Assembly (NCBI RefSeq): GCF_011759375.1
Contig: NZ_JAARML010000001.1
Location: 1 to 64,000, forward strand
Source of the DNA: Paraflavitalea devenefica
GTDB taxonomy: Bacteria; Bacteroidota; Bacteroidia; Chitinophagales; Chitinophagaceae
Direction of reading: 5' to 3'
DNA: 64,000 bases
In this document: piece by piece, positions 44,958 to 53,786 of the stretch
Layout of the letters: each line of letters begins with the position of its first letter
Numbering within the stretch: position 1 is the stretch's first letter
Notes under the pieces: generated by a model
Told to the model about the DNA's origin: nothing
Database searches by the model: none
What the model saw: the letters and a program-made list of their open reading frames with translations, nothing else
Position numbers and translations under genes: made by a program

Positions 44958-46496
44958 TTAGAATTCAATTTTGGCAAACGTCAGGTAATTACGGTACTGG
45001 CATGGAACAATAATAGAAGTGACGCTGATCTGTTTGCCGTAACGGGGCATAAACTCCACTGCCCTGTCCAATCCCTTCAATGTTGGCCGCCGCGTGATCG
45101 TTCCATCAGGAGCAATGCTCTGGTCGTTCAGCAGCAACGTACGGCGCTCATACAAATTGAACAGGAAATGCAGCTCGCCCCCTGTATTCATCACCTGGTG
45201 CGAGACCAGGCCATCACTCTCATCATCAAACTGGCTCTTTGGGATCACATTATTCCATTCCATATTACCGTCCTTATCAAACGAAAGGATCATTATATTC
45301 TCGGCATGGAACCGGGTGGCCGATGAACCGCCCCACCGGTTCCAGGGTGAACCCCAGGAATTATAATAAGGCGAATAGTAATAATAATCTATCGGGGAAG
45401 CCCAAGGGTTATTCCAGGAGAAATAATCCCAACGGTTAAAAGTACCGCCCCGGGAAGTAGTGTACATCGATTCGGCCACCATAATGTACCCCCCGTCGCG
45501 CTTAACGATCATATTTTTAATAAAATAATCATTAAAAGCCAGCCGCAGGTTGGCATCAGGGCCTTTGGCCAGCCGCCGCAGGTCATCAGAAAAAGGCATC
45601 ATAGACTCCCGCAGCATGGTATCCGACGCTTTGTCCCAGATAACAGTGTACAATCCTTCCACATTACCCCGCCGCTGCTTATAATACAATGCCGTAAATA
45701 AATAACGCCGGTTTGTGTTATCTATTTTGATCTTCACCTCATCCAGCATCTTTTCACCCGTTTTCAGGTCGGTGATACTGAATTTTTCCTCATCCGCCTT
45801 CTTCCGGATCAGGCGTACATCTGAAATATTATCGCTGCCATTCCGCCGGATGAACTTCCCAAACACCATATCTCCGTCATTATCCACCAGGAAGTCGGTA
45901 AAATAATCGTTCCGCTCTTCCATAGAAAGCTGCATATTATGCTTTTGCAACAGCTTCAGATCGCTGTTGAACAGCAGGGTCGTAAACAGGAAATTCTTGG
46001 GATTGCGGCTGTTGATCTTGAATACCATGATCTTCTGCTTATCGTCGCTGAAAACAGTGGTATAGATCTTATTGCTGGCCGCCCAGCCAATGCGGGTAGT
46101 GTCCAGTTCAACGGGGTCTGTCAGTCTCTTGGCTTCTGAATTCAGCTTTACGCCCATGCAGTAAACAATGCCCCTGCGCTGGAACTGGTAGATCATCCAT
46201 ACATGATCCGTATAAGGTACAAAATCCACATTGATCCACCGGTCATCCATATAATCCAGCTTCACCCGCTCTACCAGCTTCATCTCGTTGTCATATACAC
46301 TAATAACATTATCCGACCGGTTATTTTTAAATACCAGTATGTTGGCGCCGACCTTTCCAATGATCTCAAAATTGGTGCGGCGGCTATCATCCCGTTCTGA
46401 TTCAGAATAGGAAATCTTTTGCGCTGAGGATACCAGCGGAAGTGATGCCAAAGCCAGGACAACGGCCAGCAACCTTCCCATTATTGGATACTTCAT
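44958..46496 (-). CDS. Exported protein of unknown function with aromatic-rich loop
   Basis: About 512 residues from ATG 46496 (MKYPIMGRLLAVVLALASLP, signal peptide ending VSSAQ); an in-frame ATG at 46571 gives 537 residues with a poor signal. The mature protein looks like a beta propeller or repeated beta-sheet (IGKVGANILVFKNNRSDNVI, LDTTRIGWAASNKIYTTVFS). Near residues 357-395 lies a striking Tyr/Trp/Pro/Ser-rich segment (NPWASPIDYYYYSPYYNSWG). No family recognised. It ends 20 bp before the DUF6427 start on the same strand, so the two are probably co-transcribed. Confidence 0.75.
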   Translation of the reverse strand: MKYPIMGRLLAVVLALASLPLVSSAQKISYSESERDDSRRTNFEIIGKVGANILVFKNNRSDNVISVYDNEMKLVERVKLDYMDDRWINVDFVPYTDHVWMIYQFQRRGIVYCMGVKLNSEAKRLTDPVELDTTRIGWAASNKIYTTVFSDDKQKIMVFKINSRNPKNFLFTTLLFNSDLKLLQKHNMQLSMEERNDYFTDFLVDNDGDMVFGKFIRRNGSDNISDVRLIRKKADEEKFSITDLKTGEKMLDEVKIKIDNTNRRYLFTALYYKQRRGNVEGLYTVIWDKASDTMLRESMMPFSDDLRRLAKGPDANLRLAFNDYFIKNMIVKRDGGYIMVAESMYTTSRGGTFNRWDYFSWNNPWASPIDYYYYSPYYNSWGSPWNRWGGSSATRFHAENIMILSFDKDGNMEWNNVIPKSQFDDESDGLVSHQVMNTGGELHFLFNLYERRTLLLNDQSIAPDGTITRRPTLKGLDRAVEFMPRYGKQISVTSIIVPCQYRNYLTFAKIEF

Positions 46497-46904
46497 CATG
46501 GTGCTGCAATGCATTAATACATTCTTACATGCCAAATTAAGCATTGTAATACGCTCACCCAAACTTTCCATACAATTTTAAGTATTTGATTTTCGTGGTA
46601 CTAATACCAGGTTTTCCCGTCTTTTTTCGCCCAGTGTACAGGCTGCCGGTTCCGGCCCATGCACACCATTCCGTATACTATAGACGGCCATCCGGCCCGA
46701 AAGGCTGCCAGTCCCCCCGGCCCCGCGGGCTGATTTAAAGCAAAAGATGTGCATGTCCGGCATATTGCACAATCCCACACAATAAAACATTACCTCAATT
46801 AGTTTTTTTACGTATACCTTTGTTCCCGCCGGGTGCCTTTAACCCGGCATTAACATTGGATGATATATTGTTAAACCCTTTGAAACGGGATAAGCTACTC
46901 AGAC
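46497..46904 (+). promoter_or_regulatory. Divergent intergenic region with kup promoter
   Basis: A -7 box TACCTTTG lies at 46815-46822 upstream of kup; no clear -33 element was seen. A small GC hairpin GCCGG/CCGGC is at 46645-46656. No gene is visible in this ~400-bp stretch. Confidence 0.45.
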
Positions 46905-48893
46905 GTGGGCAAATTAGATAAAGTAACCGCTGCCACCTTACTCATTGCGTTAGGGATCATCTACGGAGATATTGGCACCTCCCCTCTTTATGTATTGAAT
47001 GCCATCATCCGCGACCGGGTGATTGATGATACATTAATACTTGGGTCCCTTTCCTGTATTATCTGGACACTTACGCTGCAAACGACCATTAAGTATGTAA
47101 TCCTGACCTTAAAAGCAGATAACCGGGGGGAAGGAGGTATCTTTTCCCTGTATGCCCTGGTACGCCGGCAGAAAAAATGGCTTGTTATTCCTGCCATGAT
47201 CGGGGGCGCAGCACTCCTGGCCGACGGGATGATCACACCGCCCATTTCCGTCACCTCTTCCATTGAAGGTTTGCGGAACATTGAAACGCTGGGCGTAATA
47301 CCGGATAATACCATCGTTTATATTGTATTGGGTATCATCACAGCCCTTTTCTTCCTCCAGCAATTTGGCACCGCCTCTATCGGCAAACTGTTCGGCCCGA
47401 TCATGTTTTGCTGGTTCCTCATGCTGGCTGCTTTAGGAGCTACCCACCTGTTTGACGACATGCATATCTTCCGGGCTTTTAGTCCGCATTATGCCATTGA
47501 ACTGCTCACTACCTATGATGATGGAAGAGGGTTCTGGATACTGGGAGCGGTATTCCTGTGTACTACCGGGGCAGAGGCGTTGTACTCCGACCTGGGGCAC
47601 TGCGGCCGGGCCAACATCCGCTACTCCTGGATCTTCGTTAAAACCTGCCTGATCCTGAATTATATTGGGCAGGGCGCTTATTTATTATCCTCCTACAGAG
47701 GTAAGACGATCACTGAGGAAATGATCAATACCGGCTTCAATCCTTTCTATGCCATCATGCCTCAATGGTTCCTGATACCCGGTATCATCATCGCCACGGC
47801 CGCTGCCATCATTGCCAGTCAGGCCCTCATCAGCGGCTCCTTCACCCTCATCAGTGAAGCCATGCGCCTCAACCTCTGGCCCAAAATGCGTATTAACTAT
47901 CCTACAGAGGAAAAAGGGCAATTATACGTTCCGGGCATCAATACCATCCTGTTCCTGGGCTGTTGCGGCATCGTATTATACTTTCAAAAGTCAACCAGCA
48001 TGGAAGCCGCCTATGGCCTGGCCATCACCATTTGTATGATCGCCACTACCATTCTGTTTGCCAACTTTCTGGTCTCCCGGCGGGCACAGCCTGCTCTCAT
48101 CTACCTGTTCCTGATCGTTTACCTGAGCATAGAACTATCCTTCCTCTTTGCCAACCTGGAGAAATTTCCACACGGAGGTTTTGTGACCCTTATTGTGGGC
48201 GGGGCCTTGTTTGCTGTCATGTACATCTGGTTCCGTAGCCGCAAGATCAAGAACCGTTATGTGGAGTTTGTACGCCTGGAACACTATATTCCCCAGATCC
48301 AGGAACTGAGCAACGACAAAACCGTTCCCAAATATGCCACGCACCTGGTATACCTTACCAGCGCCAACAACCCCAAGGAAATTGAACATAAGATCATCTA
48401 TTCCATCCTGAATAAAAAGCCCAAACGGGCCGACATCTACTGGTTTGTACACGTAGATACCCTCGATGATCCCTATACCTGCGAATACAAGGTAGACCAT
48501 ATTATTCCCAATGATATCATCCGCGTGGAGTTCAGGCTGGGCTTCCGGATGGAGCCCCGCATCAACCTCATGTTCCGCAAAGTAGTAGCCGACCTGGTGG
48601 CCAATAAGGAAGTAAATATTACCAGCCGCTATGAAAGCCTGGAAAGGAACAATGTAGTAGGTGACTTCCAATTTGTGGTCATGGAAAAATTCCTGAGCCA
48701 GGATAATGAACTGCCCATCTTTGAGCGCTTTATCATGAAACTGCATTTCTGGATCAAGGAATGGAGTCTGTCGGAAGAACGTGGCTTTGGATTGGATGTA
48801 TCGAATGTGACTGTTGAGAAATTCCCGCTCATCGTGGCGCCCGTTGAAAACCCCGGCCTCAGAAGAATATACTCGCCGGAAGAACAACTATAG
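46905..48893 (+). CDS. kup: KUP/HAK/KT-type potassium transporter
   Basis: A 662-residue K+/H+ symporter of the inner membrane. The N-terminus has the family signature GIIYGDIGTSPLYVLNAII, then GGIFSLYALVRR, GTTGAEALYSDLGHCG-type and ASQALISGSFTLISEAMRL motifs. Twelve spans end at ~residue 450, followed by a ~200-residue cytoplasmic domain. The start is GTG at 46905; no ATG fits. Downstream, two hydrolase genes follow on the same strand with short gaps. Confidence 0.95.
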   Translation: MGKLDKVTAATLLIALGIIYGDIGTSPLYVLNAIIRDRVIDDTLILGSLSCIIWTLTLQTTIKYVILTLKADNRGEGGIFSLYALVRRQKKWLVIPAMIGGAALLADGMITPPISVTSSIEGLRNIETLGVIPDNTIVYIVLGIITALFFLQQFGTASIGKLFGPIMFCWFLMLAALGATHLFDDMHIFRAFSPHYAIELLTTYDDGRGFWILGAVFLCTTGAEALYSDLGHCGRANIRYSWIFVKTCLILNYIGQGAYLLSSYRGKTITEEMINTGFNPFYAIMPQWFLIPGIIIATAAAIIASQALISGSFTLISEAMRLNLWPKMRINYPTEEKGQLYVPGINTILFLGCCGIVLYFQKSTSMEAAYGLAITICMIATTILFANFLVSRRAQPALIYLFLIVYLSIELSFLFANLEKFPHGGFVTLIVGGALFAVMYIWFRSRKIKNRYVEFVRLEHYIPQIQELSNDKTVPKYATHLVYLTSANNPKEIEHKIIYSILNKKPKRADIYWFVHVDTLDDPYTCEYKVDHIIPNDIIRVEFRLGFRMEPRINLMFRKVVADLVANKEVNITSRYESLERNNVVGDFQFVVMEKFLSQDNELPIFERFIMKLHFWIKEWSLSEERGFGLDVSNVTVEKFPLIVAPVENPGLRRIYSPEEQL

Positions 48894-48913
48894 CAATCAA
48901 ACCATAAACTATA

Positions 48914-49702
48914 TTGCCGGTTTTCATTTGGTATATACTCTTAGGGATAGTTATACTCACTGCTGTAGCCTGGCTATTGCAGGACCGGTTCATCTTTAAG
49001 CCCGAACGCCTGCCGGCGGATTTCAAATTCCAGTACGATGTCCCTTTCCGTGAGCTCTTTTTCGATGTAGCGCCCGGCGTACGCATCAATGGCCTGCATT
49101 TCTTCCGCAACAATCCGCAGGGCCTCATCCTTTACTTTCATGGCAATACCCGCAGCATCAAAGGCTGGGCTAAATATACCCGTGATTTCTACCGTTATGA
49201 TTATGATGTGGTCATCGTAGACTACCGCGGCTTTGGTAAAAGCACCGGCAAGCGGAGTGAGAAGGAAATGCTGGCAGATATGCAGTTTGTGTACAATACT
49301 TTATTGCAAACCTGTCCTGAGCACCATATCATCGTATATGGCAGAAGCATCGGCAGCGGGTTTGCCTGCAAGATCGCTTCCGACAACAAACCCCGTTACC
49401 TCATCCTCGATTCGCCATACTATAATTTCCGTAAAGTAGTTACCCGTTTCCTCCCCATCCTGCCGGTACGGTATGTATTGCGCTATCACCTGCGTACCGA
49501 TAAATGGATACGTTATGTGAACTGCCATACCTACATCATCCATGGCACCAGGGACTGGCTGATACCCATCCGCCACAGCGAAAACCTGCAGGCCATCAAT
49601 CCTTCCAAAATCACCCTCATCCGCATTCATGGCGGAATGCATAATAACTTACCTTCGTTCCCCGAATACCATAATTTCATCCGGGATATCCTGAAGTATT
49701 AG
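48914..49702 (+). CDS. Membrane-anchored alpha/beta hydrolase (BEM46/ABHD13-like), copy 1
   Basis: A 262-residue hydrolase with one N-terminal span (WYILLGIVILTAVAWLL). Motifs: oxyanion region YFHGNTRSIKGW, DYRGFGKSTGKR, nucleophile elbow YGRSIGSG, acid in GTRDWLIP and His in HGGMHNNL. The start is TTG at 48914, 20 bp after kup; no in-frame ATG precedes the span. Its stop overlaps the next gene's GTG by 1 nt. Substrate unknown (esterase or lipase-like). Confidence 0.85.
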   Translation: MPVFIWYILLGIVILTAVAWLLQDRFIFKPERLPADFKFQYDVPFRELFFDVAPGVRINGLHFFRNNPQGLILYFHGNTRSIKGWAKYTRDFYRYDYDVVIVDYRGFGKSTGKRSEKEMLADMQFVYNTLLQTCPEHHIIVYGRSIGSGFACKIASDNKPRYLILDSPYYNFRKVVTRFLPILPVRYVLRYHLRTDKWIRYVNCHTYIIHGTRDWLIPIRHSENLQAINPSKITLIRIHGGMHNNLPSFPEYHNFIRDILKY

Positions 49703-50511
49703 TGCTCATGAAGAAGAAAATCATTCGCTGGGTAAGTATCATCGTCATGATCTATTGTATCATCGGCATCGGTATCTTTTACGGGCAGGATAAGATCCTC
49801 TTCCATCCCGAACCGCTGGACAGGAATTACAACTATAATTTTCACACACCTTACAAAGAAGTAAACATTCCCTATGCCACCGGGGTAAACATGAGCGTGG
49901 TGCAGTTCACTACCAGCGATTCCATGCCCAAAGGAGTGGTATTGTATTTTCATGGCAACCGGCAGAACATAGGCCGTTACGCGCCCTTTGCCCCGGCCTT
50001 TACCAAACAGGGATATGAAGTATGGATGATTGATTATCCCGGTTATGGTAAAAGTACTGGTCCTTTTACAGAACAACGCCTGTACGACTGGGCCCTTACT
50101 TTTTACAAGCTGGCCAGGGCCCGCTTTAAGCCCGACAGCATTGTATTATACGGTAAATCCATGGGTACCGGCATTGCCACGCAACTGGCAGCCATCCGCG
50201 ACTGTAAGCACCTGGTACTGGAAACACCCTACTATAGCTTTCCTTCCATTACCGGCATGTATTTTCCCATCTACCCGGTTGAAAGGATAATCCGTTTCAA
50301 AATACCCACCTGGCAGTACATGCAACAGGTAACGGCGCCGGTGACCATCTTTCACGGAACGGATGATGGCGTTATCCGTTACAGCAATGCACAGCGGTTA
50401 CTGCCTTACCTGAAACCCGGCGATCAGTTCATAACCATTGAAGGGGGAAGTCATAACAATCTTTCTGAATACCCGGTCTACCAACAGAAATTAGACTCCT
50501 TATTGAGATAG
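49702..50511 (+). CDS. Membrane-anchored alpha/beta hydrolase, copy 2
   Basis: A 269-residue paralogue of the preceding gene, a tandem duplication. It has an N-terminal span (WVSIIVMIYCIIGIGIFY), YFHGNRQNIGRY, DYPGYGKSTGPF, nucleophile elbow YGKSMGTG, acid in GTDDGVI and His in EGGSHNNL. GTG 49702 overlaps the upstream stop (TAGTG); ATG at 49708 is an equally good start. Both copies keep the full triad, so both are probably active. Confidence 0.85.
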   Translation: MLMKKKIIRWVSIIVMIYCIIGIGIFYGQDKILFHPEPLDRNYNYNFHTPYKEVNIPYATGVNMSVVQFTTSDSMPKGVVLYFHGNRQNIGRYAPFAPAFTKQGYEVWMIDYPGYGKSTGPFTEQRLYDWALTFYKLARARFKPDSIVLYGKSMGTGIATQLAAIRDCKHLVLETPYYSFPSITGMYFPIYPVERIIRFKIPTWQYMQQVTAPVTIFHGTDDGVIRYSNAQRLLPYLKPGDQFITIEGGSHNNLSEYPVYQQKLDSLLR

Positions 50512-50512
50512 A

Positions 50513-50589
50513 AGAATTCAGAAGCCAGAATCCAGAATAATACAGGGTAGCAATGGCTTCTGGATACTGAATACTGGATGCTGGATTCT
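50513..50589 (+). repeat. Inverted pair of heptanucleotide arrays filling a convergent gap
   Basis: Four forward units (AGAATTC, AGAAGCC, AGAATCC, AGAATAA; 50513-50540), a 14-nt spacer, and five inverted units (GGCTTCT, GGATACT, GAATACT, GGATGCT, GGATTCT; 50555-50589). They fill the gap between the hydrolase stop (50511) and the oxyR stop (50590) almost to the base. Confidence 0.88.
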
Positions 50590-51525
50590 CTATATCGGTA
50601 CTACATTCGCACTCTTATTCTTCCTCACTTTCTCCGGAATAGCCCCAATGATCTCTTCCTTCAGCACTTCGATCAAGCGTTTCTTCACAAAATCCCGGTG
50701 CACCACCAGGCTCACCTCGCGCATGGGAGCCGGCTTTTGAAAATGGCGGATCAGTTGCAGGCGCTTATTGTCCATATCCAGGGTCGTTAGTTCGGGCAGG
50801 ATGGTAATCCCGTCATTCAGTTCTACCATGCGGCGTAAAGCCTCAATACTACCGGCCTCATATTCAAAATGGCTGCTTAGCTCACTGGCCTTGCGCAGCT
50901 CACACAGGTTCACGATCTGCGAGCGGAAGCAATGCCCTTCTTCCATCAGCCACAACTTTTCGGGATCAATATCCTGCGCCAGTACATAGGTCTTCTTATA
51001 GGCTACATTCTTGCGTGCCACATAGGCCAGCAGCTCTTCATAAAAAAGCACATGCTCCTTAATCCCTTTTTCCTGCAATGGCGTTACCACAATGCCCACA
51101 TCTATACGTCCTTCCCGCAGGCGGGTAATAACATACTCCGTAAGCATCTCCTGTACGATCAGCTTTACCTGCGGGTATTTCTTGCTGAAGCCTTGTACAA
51201 ACAAAGGTAGCAGGTAGGGCGCCAGGGTAGGGATAATACCTATCCGCAGCTCTCCTGTCAGCACTCCCTTCTTATTTTGTACAATCTCCTGTATTACATT
51301 CTTTTCGGCCAGTATTTTACGCGCCTGCTCTATAATCTCCGTCCCCGCTTCTGTAGGCACTACCGGCTGCTTGCTGCGGTCAAAGATCTTGACCCCCAAT
51401 TCCTCTTCCAGCTTCTGTATCTGCATACTCAGCGTAGGTTGCGTAACAAAACACCGGCTGGCCGCCAGTGCAAAGTGCCGGCAGGTATCCACCGCCACCA
51501 CGTATTCCAGTTGGACAAAAGTCAT
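50590..51525 (-). CDS. oxyR: LysR-family peroxide sensor OxyR
   Basis: A 311-residue LysR-type regulator. The winged helix-turn-helix (HFALAASRCFVTQPTLSMQIQKLEEELG) is at 17-44 and the substrate domain follows. Cys199 and Cys208 (EEGHCFRSQIVNLCEL) have the same numbers and 9-residue spacing as the peroxidatic and resolving cysteines of E. coli OxyR, so disulfide switching by H2O2 is expected. No catalase or peroxiredoxin gene is in the window. The neighbouring LdcA gene is on the same strand, behind a terminator. Confidence 0.93.
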   Translation of the reverse strand: MTFVQLEYVVAVDTCRHFALAASRCFVTQPTLSMQIQKLEEELGVKIFDRSKQPVVPTEAGTEIIEQARKILAEKNVIQEIVQNKKGVLTGELRIGIIPTLAPYLLPLFVQGFSKKYPQVKLIVQEMLTEYVITRLREGRIDVGIVVTPLQEKGIKEHVLFYEELLAYVARKNVAYKKTYVLAQDIDPEKLWLMEEGHCFRSQIVNLCELRKASELSSHFEYEAGSIEALRRMVELNDGITILPELTTLDMDNKRLQLIRHFQKPAPMREVSLVVHRDFVKKRLIEVLKEEIIGAIPEKVRKNKSANVVPI

Positions 51526-51648
51526 ATAGATGCTATCTATGGGTGAATATTATTAATCGATTAGATTTATCGGCAAAATAAATGAAGTTTTGCATACAAA
51601 TGTGACATCAATCTGTAACAGTCTAAACGTCGGTTCGATAGGTTAACC

Positions 51649-51690
51649 AAAAGGTGATACCGGCTCCCATGCCGGTTTCACCTTTTTATG
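51649..51690. terminator. Terminator between ldcA and oxyR
   Basis: AAAAGGTGATACCGGC and GCCGGTTTCACCTTTTT pair with one unpaired site around a 6-nt loop. T runs flank both strands. On the minus strand it ends the LD-carboxypeptidase transcript. Confidence 0.85.
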
Positions 51691-51697
51691 GGGGGTA

Positions 51698-52606
51698 CTA
51701 CTCTTCCAATATGACTTTGCTTTTACCCACTTTCAGCTTATACCCTACCCCCACTTTCAAAGCGTAATTTTCTTTTTCATGACTTACGGGGAAATTAAAA
51801 CAGACGGGATAATCGTATTCTTTTACGCAATTATGGATGATCTCATAAGCTGTGTTACCAAAAGGCCGTTCGGTATCCTTATTATCGGTGAATCCACCGA
51901 TAATAAGACCAGCCAGTTTGTCCAGTTTTCCGGCCCGCTTCAACTGGTACAACATACGGTCGATATTGTACAGGTATTCGCCTATATCCTCCAGGAACAA
52001 TATCCTGCCCTTGGTCTTCATATCAGAAGGTGTTCCGACCAGGTGGGCCAACAGGGATAAGTTACCGCCTACCAGTTCCCCGATGGCTTCTCCTTTGTGG
52101 TTAAACTCATGCACCCCGCAATGATACCGGGCCGTTCTTCCTTCCAGCGCCTGCCTAAGCGATTGTACATATTCATTATTAAACCCATCCTCATTGAAGG
52201 CTGCCGCCATCGGGGCATGCAGGGAGGCGATCTTATAATTGGAGTACAGGTGTGCGTGCAGTACGGTAATATCACTAAAGCCGATGATCCACTTGGGGTT
52301 CTTTTTAAACTTGCTGAAATCCACGCTGTCAATGATCCGCCCCATACCATACCCGCCGCGTCCGCACAAGATGGCTTTCACCATATCATCATCCAGCATT
52401 TCCTGGAAATCGCGCAGGCGCTCTTCATCCGTTCCGGAAAAATAAGTAGTGGAATCACTGCCCAGGGTCTTTCCTACTTTAACCTGGTAACCCCATTGCT
52501 GTAAGGTATCAATACAGGTCTGCGCTTTTGCTGCCACCATGTAGCCTGCAGGACATACTATTCCAATAGTGTCGCCAGGCGCCAGATAGGAAGGTGCTTT
52601 TACCAT
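51698..52606 (-). CDS. LD-carboxypeptidase (peptidase S66), cytoplasmic copy
   Basis: A 302-residue S66 peptidase that removes the terminal D-Ala from tetrapeptides during peptidoglycan recycling. GRGGYGMGRI precedes the nucleophile Ser111 in IGFSDITVLH; the Glu is in FLEDIGEYLYNIDRM and the His in FPVSHEKENYAL. There is no signal peptide, so it acts in the cytoplasm as E. coli LdcA does. It is the last of three same-strand genes with a second S66 protein and a YARHG lipoprotein. Confidence 0.93.
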   Translation of the reverse strand: MVKAPSYLAPGDTIGIVCPAGYMVAAKAQTCIDTLQQWGYQVKVGKTLGSDSTTYFSGTDEERLRDFQEMLDDDMVKAILCGRGGYGMGRIIDSVDFSKFKKNPKWIIGFSDITVLHAHLYSNYKIASLHAPMAAAFNEDGFNNEYVQSLRQALEGRTARYHCGVHEFNHKGEAIGELVGGNLSLLAHLVGTPSDMKTKGRILFLEDIGEYLYNIDRMLYQLKRAGKLDKLAGLIIGGFTDNKDTERPFGNTAYEIIHNCVKEYDYPVCFNFPVSHEKENYALKVGVGYKLKVGKSKVILEE

Positions 52607-52681
52607 TAATTATAAAATTTCGCCACGAAGTTAAAATGGCAAGTCCGATTTCCAGTATAGCTATATAGAATTAATATACTA

Positions 52682-53782
52682 TCACTTCTTTGCATTCCGC
52701 TTATGTTCTTCTTCCTCCAGTAACTGCTGTACTTCCTTATTAAAATAATACTCCGTAAACCCTTCCGGCTTCAGATTGGGGTCCGGAATATACCATATGT
52801 ATTTGTTAAATGTTTGCCTAAGCACCGGATCTTTAAAATCATAGCCTTTACGGGCATAATGCAGGTTCCTGTACAGCCTTAACTGAGCATTGGAAAAATT
52901 ACGTATCCGGGCCTGCGCAGTATCCTTGTCAAAGAACTCCTTCAGTTCATCAAAATCATTCTTCTCATTGGCCGGACACCAGGAAAGGTATTCAATATAC
53001 AGCCGCGGCATGATCAATGACAGATCACTGGTGGGTACAAAATGCTTTTCCTTTAACTGTAAGGATCCCTTGCGTATGTACACAGCACTTTCCCGGGTAT
53101 CCTCCCCGCCAAAACGCATGGTAGCTTTACCAGCCGTATTTACCTTACCAATGCCTACAATATTCCAGTCGGCTTTTTTTGTGTTGAAACCATAAGGGGC
53201 CATGAATACCACATCATCACCCATATTAATATTCAATTCAAAATCTTCTATCTCCTTATTGGCCCAGGTGGCGCCTGTTGTTAACCGGTAAAGAAACTCG
53301 TGATGCGCCTCCACTGAACTTCCTCCCCGGTATTGGTAGCTATGCCGTATAACAGTAATTCCCTTCTTAAACTTCACGGTGAAATGATACACAAAATCGT
53401 CGCCCTGCGCTATATCCTTTCCTAACTTAAATCCCGATTTTTCCATACGGGTTATCTTATAGGCCAGCAGGCTATTATTCACCATTACGGCAAAACCGGC
53501 TATCTGTGGATGCGCCTCTGCGTCCCCCGATACATCTCCGGCTGCGGGCGGTGTTACAAATCCTACCAGCAACTCTTTTTCCTCACCCGGATTAAAGAAC
53601 TCGAAGTAAATATCCACCTGCATATCATCACTCCGCCGGGTCAGGTTCAGGATTTCCTTCTTCAACTGAACAACATTTTCTTTCAAGGGGATAAGTGTAT
53701 TGCCGGCTGCATAAAAGCTGCCGTCATTACCGTAGCCGGTACAGGCAACCAGCAGCAGGAAGAGGATAAAGGTGTATTTCAT
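52682..53782 (-). CDS. Lipoprotein with C-terminal YARHG domain
   Basis: A 366-residue protein. ATG 53782 is 4 bp after the upstream stop, and gives a lipobox LLLLVACTG with Cys14; ATG 53797 would overlap the upstream gene. Residues ~20-250 form a beta-rich DUF4424-like domain (EILNLTRRSDDMQVDIYFEF, EHKELLVGF-type). The C-terminus has LRLYRNLHYARKGYDFKDP and FNKYIWYIPDPNLKP, a YARHG domain. YARHG domains are extracellular and thought to bind cell-wall or surface ligands. It lies between two LD-carboxypeptidase genes, which suggests a peptidoglycan-related job. Confidence 0.75.
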   Translation of the reverse strand: MKYTFILFLLLVACTGYGNDGSFYAAGNTLIPLKENVVQLKKEILNLTRRSDDMQVDIYFEFFNPGEEKELLVGFVTPPAAGDVSGDAEAHPQIAGFAVMVNNSLLAYKITRMEKSGFKLGKDIAQGDDFVYHFTVKFKKGITVIRHSYQYRGGSSVEAHHEFLYRLTTGATWANKEIEDFELNINMGDDVVFMAPYGFNTKKADWNIVGIGKVNTAGKATMRFGGEDTRESAVYIRKGSLQLKEKHFVPTSDLSLIMPRLYIEYLSWCPANEKNDFDELKEFFDKDTAQARIRNFSNAQLRLYRNLHYARKGYDFKDPVLRQTFNKYIWYIPDPNLKPEGFTEYYFNKEVQQLLEEEEHKRNAKK

Positions 53783-53786
53783 GTTT

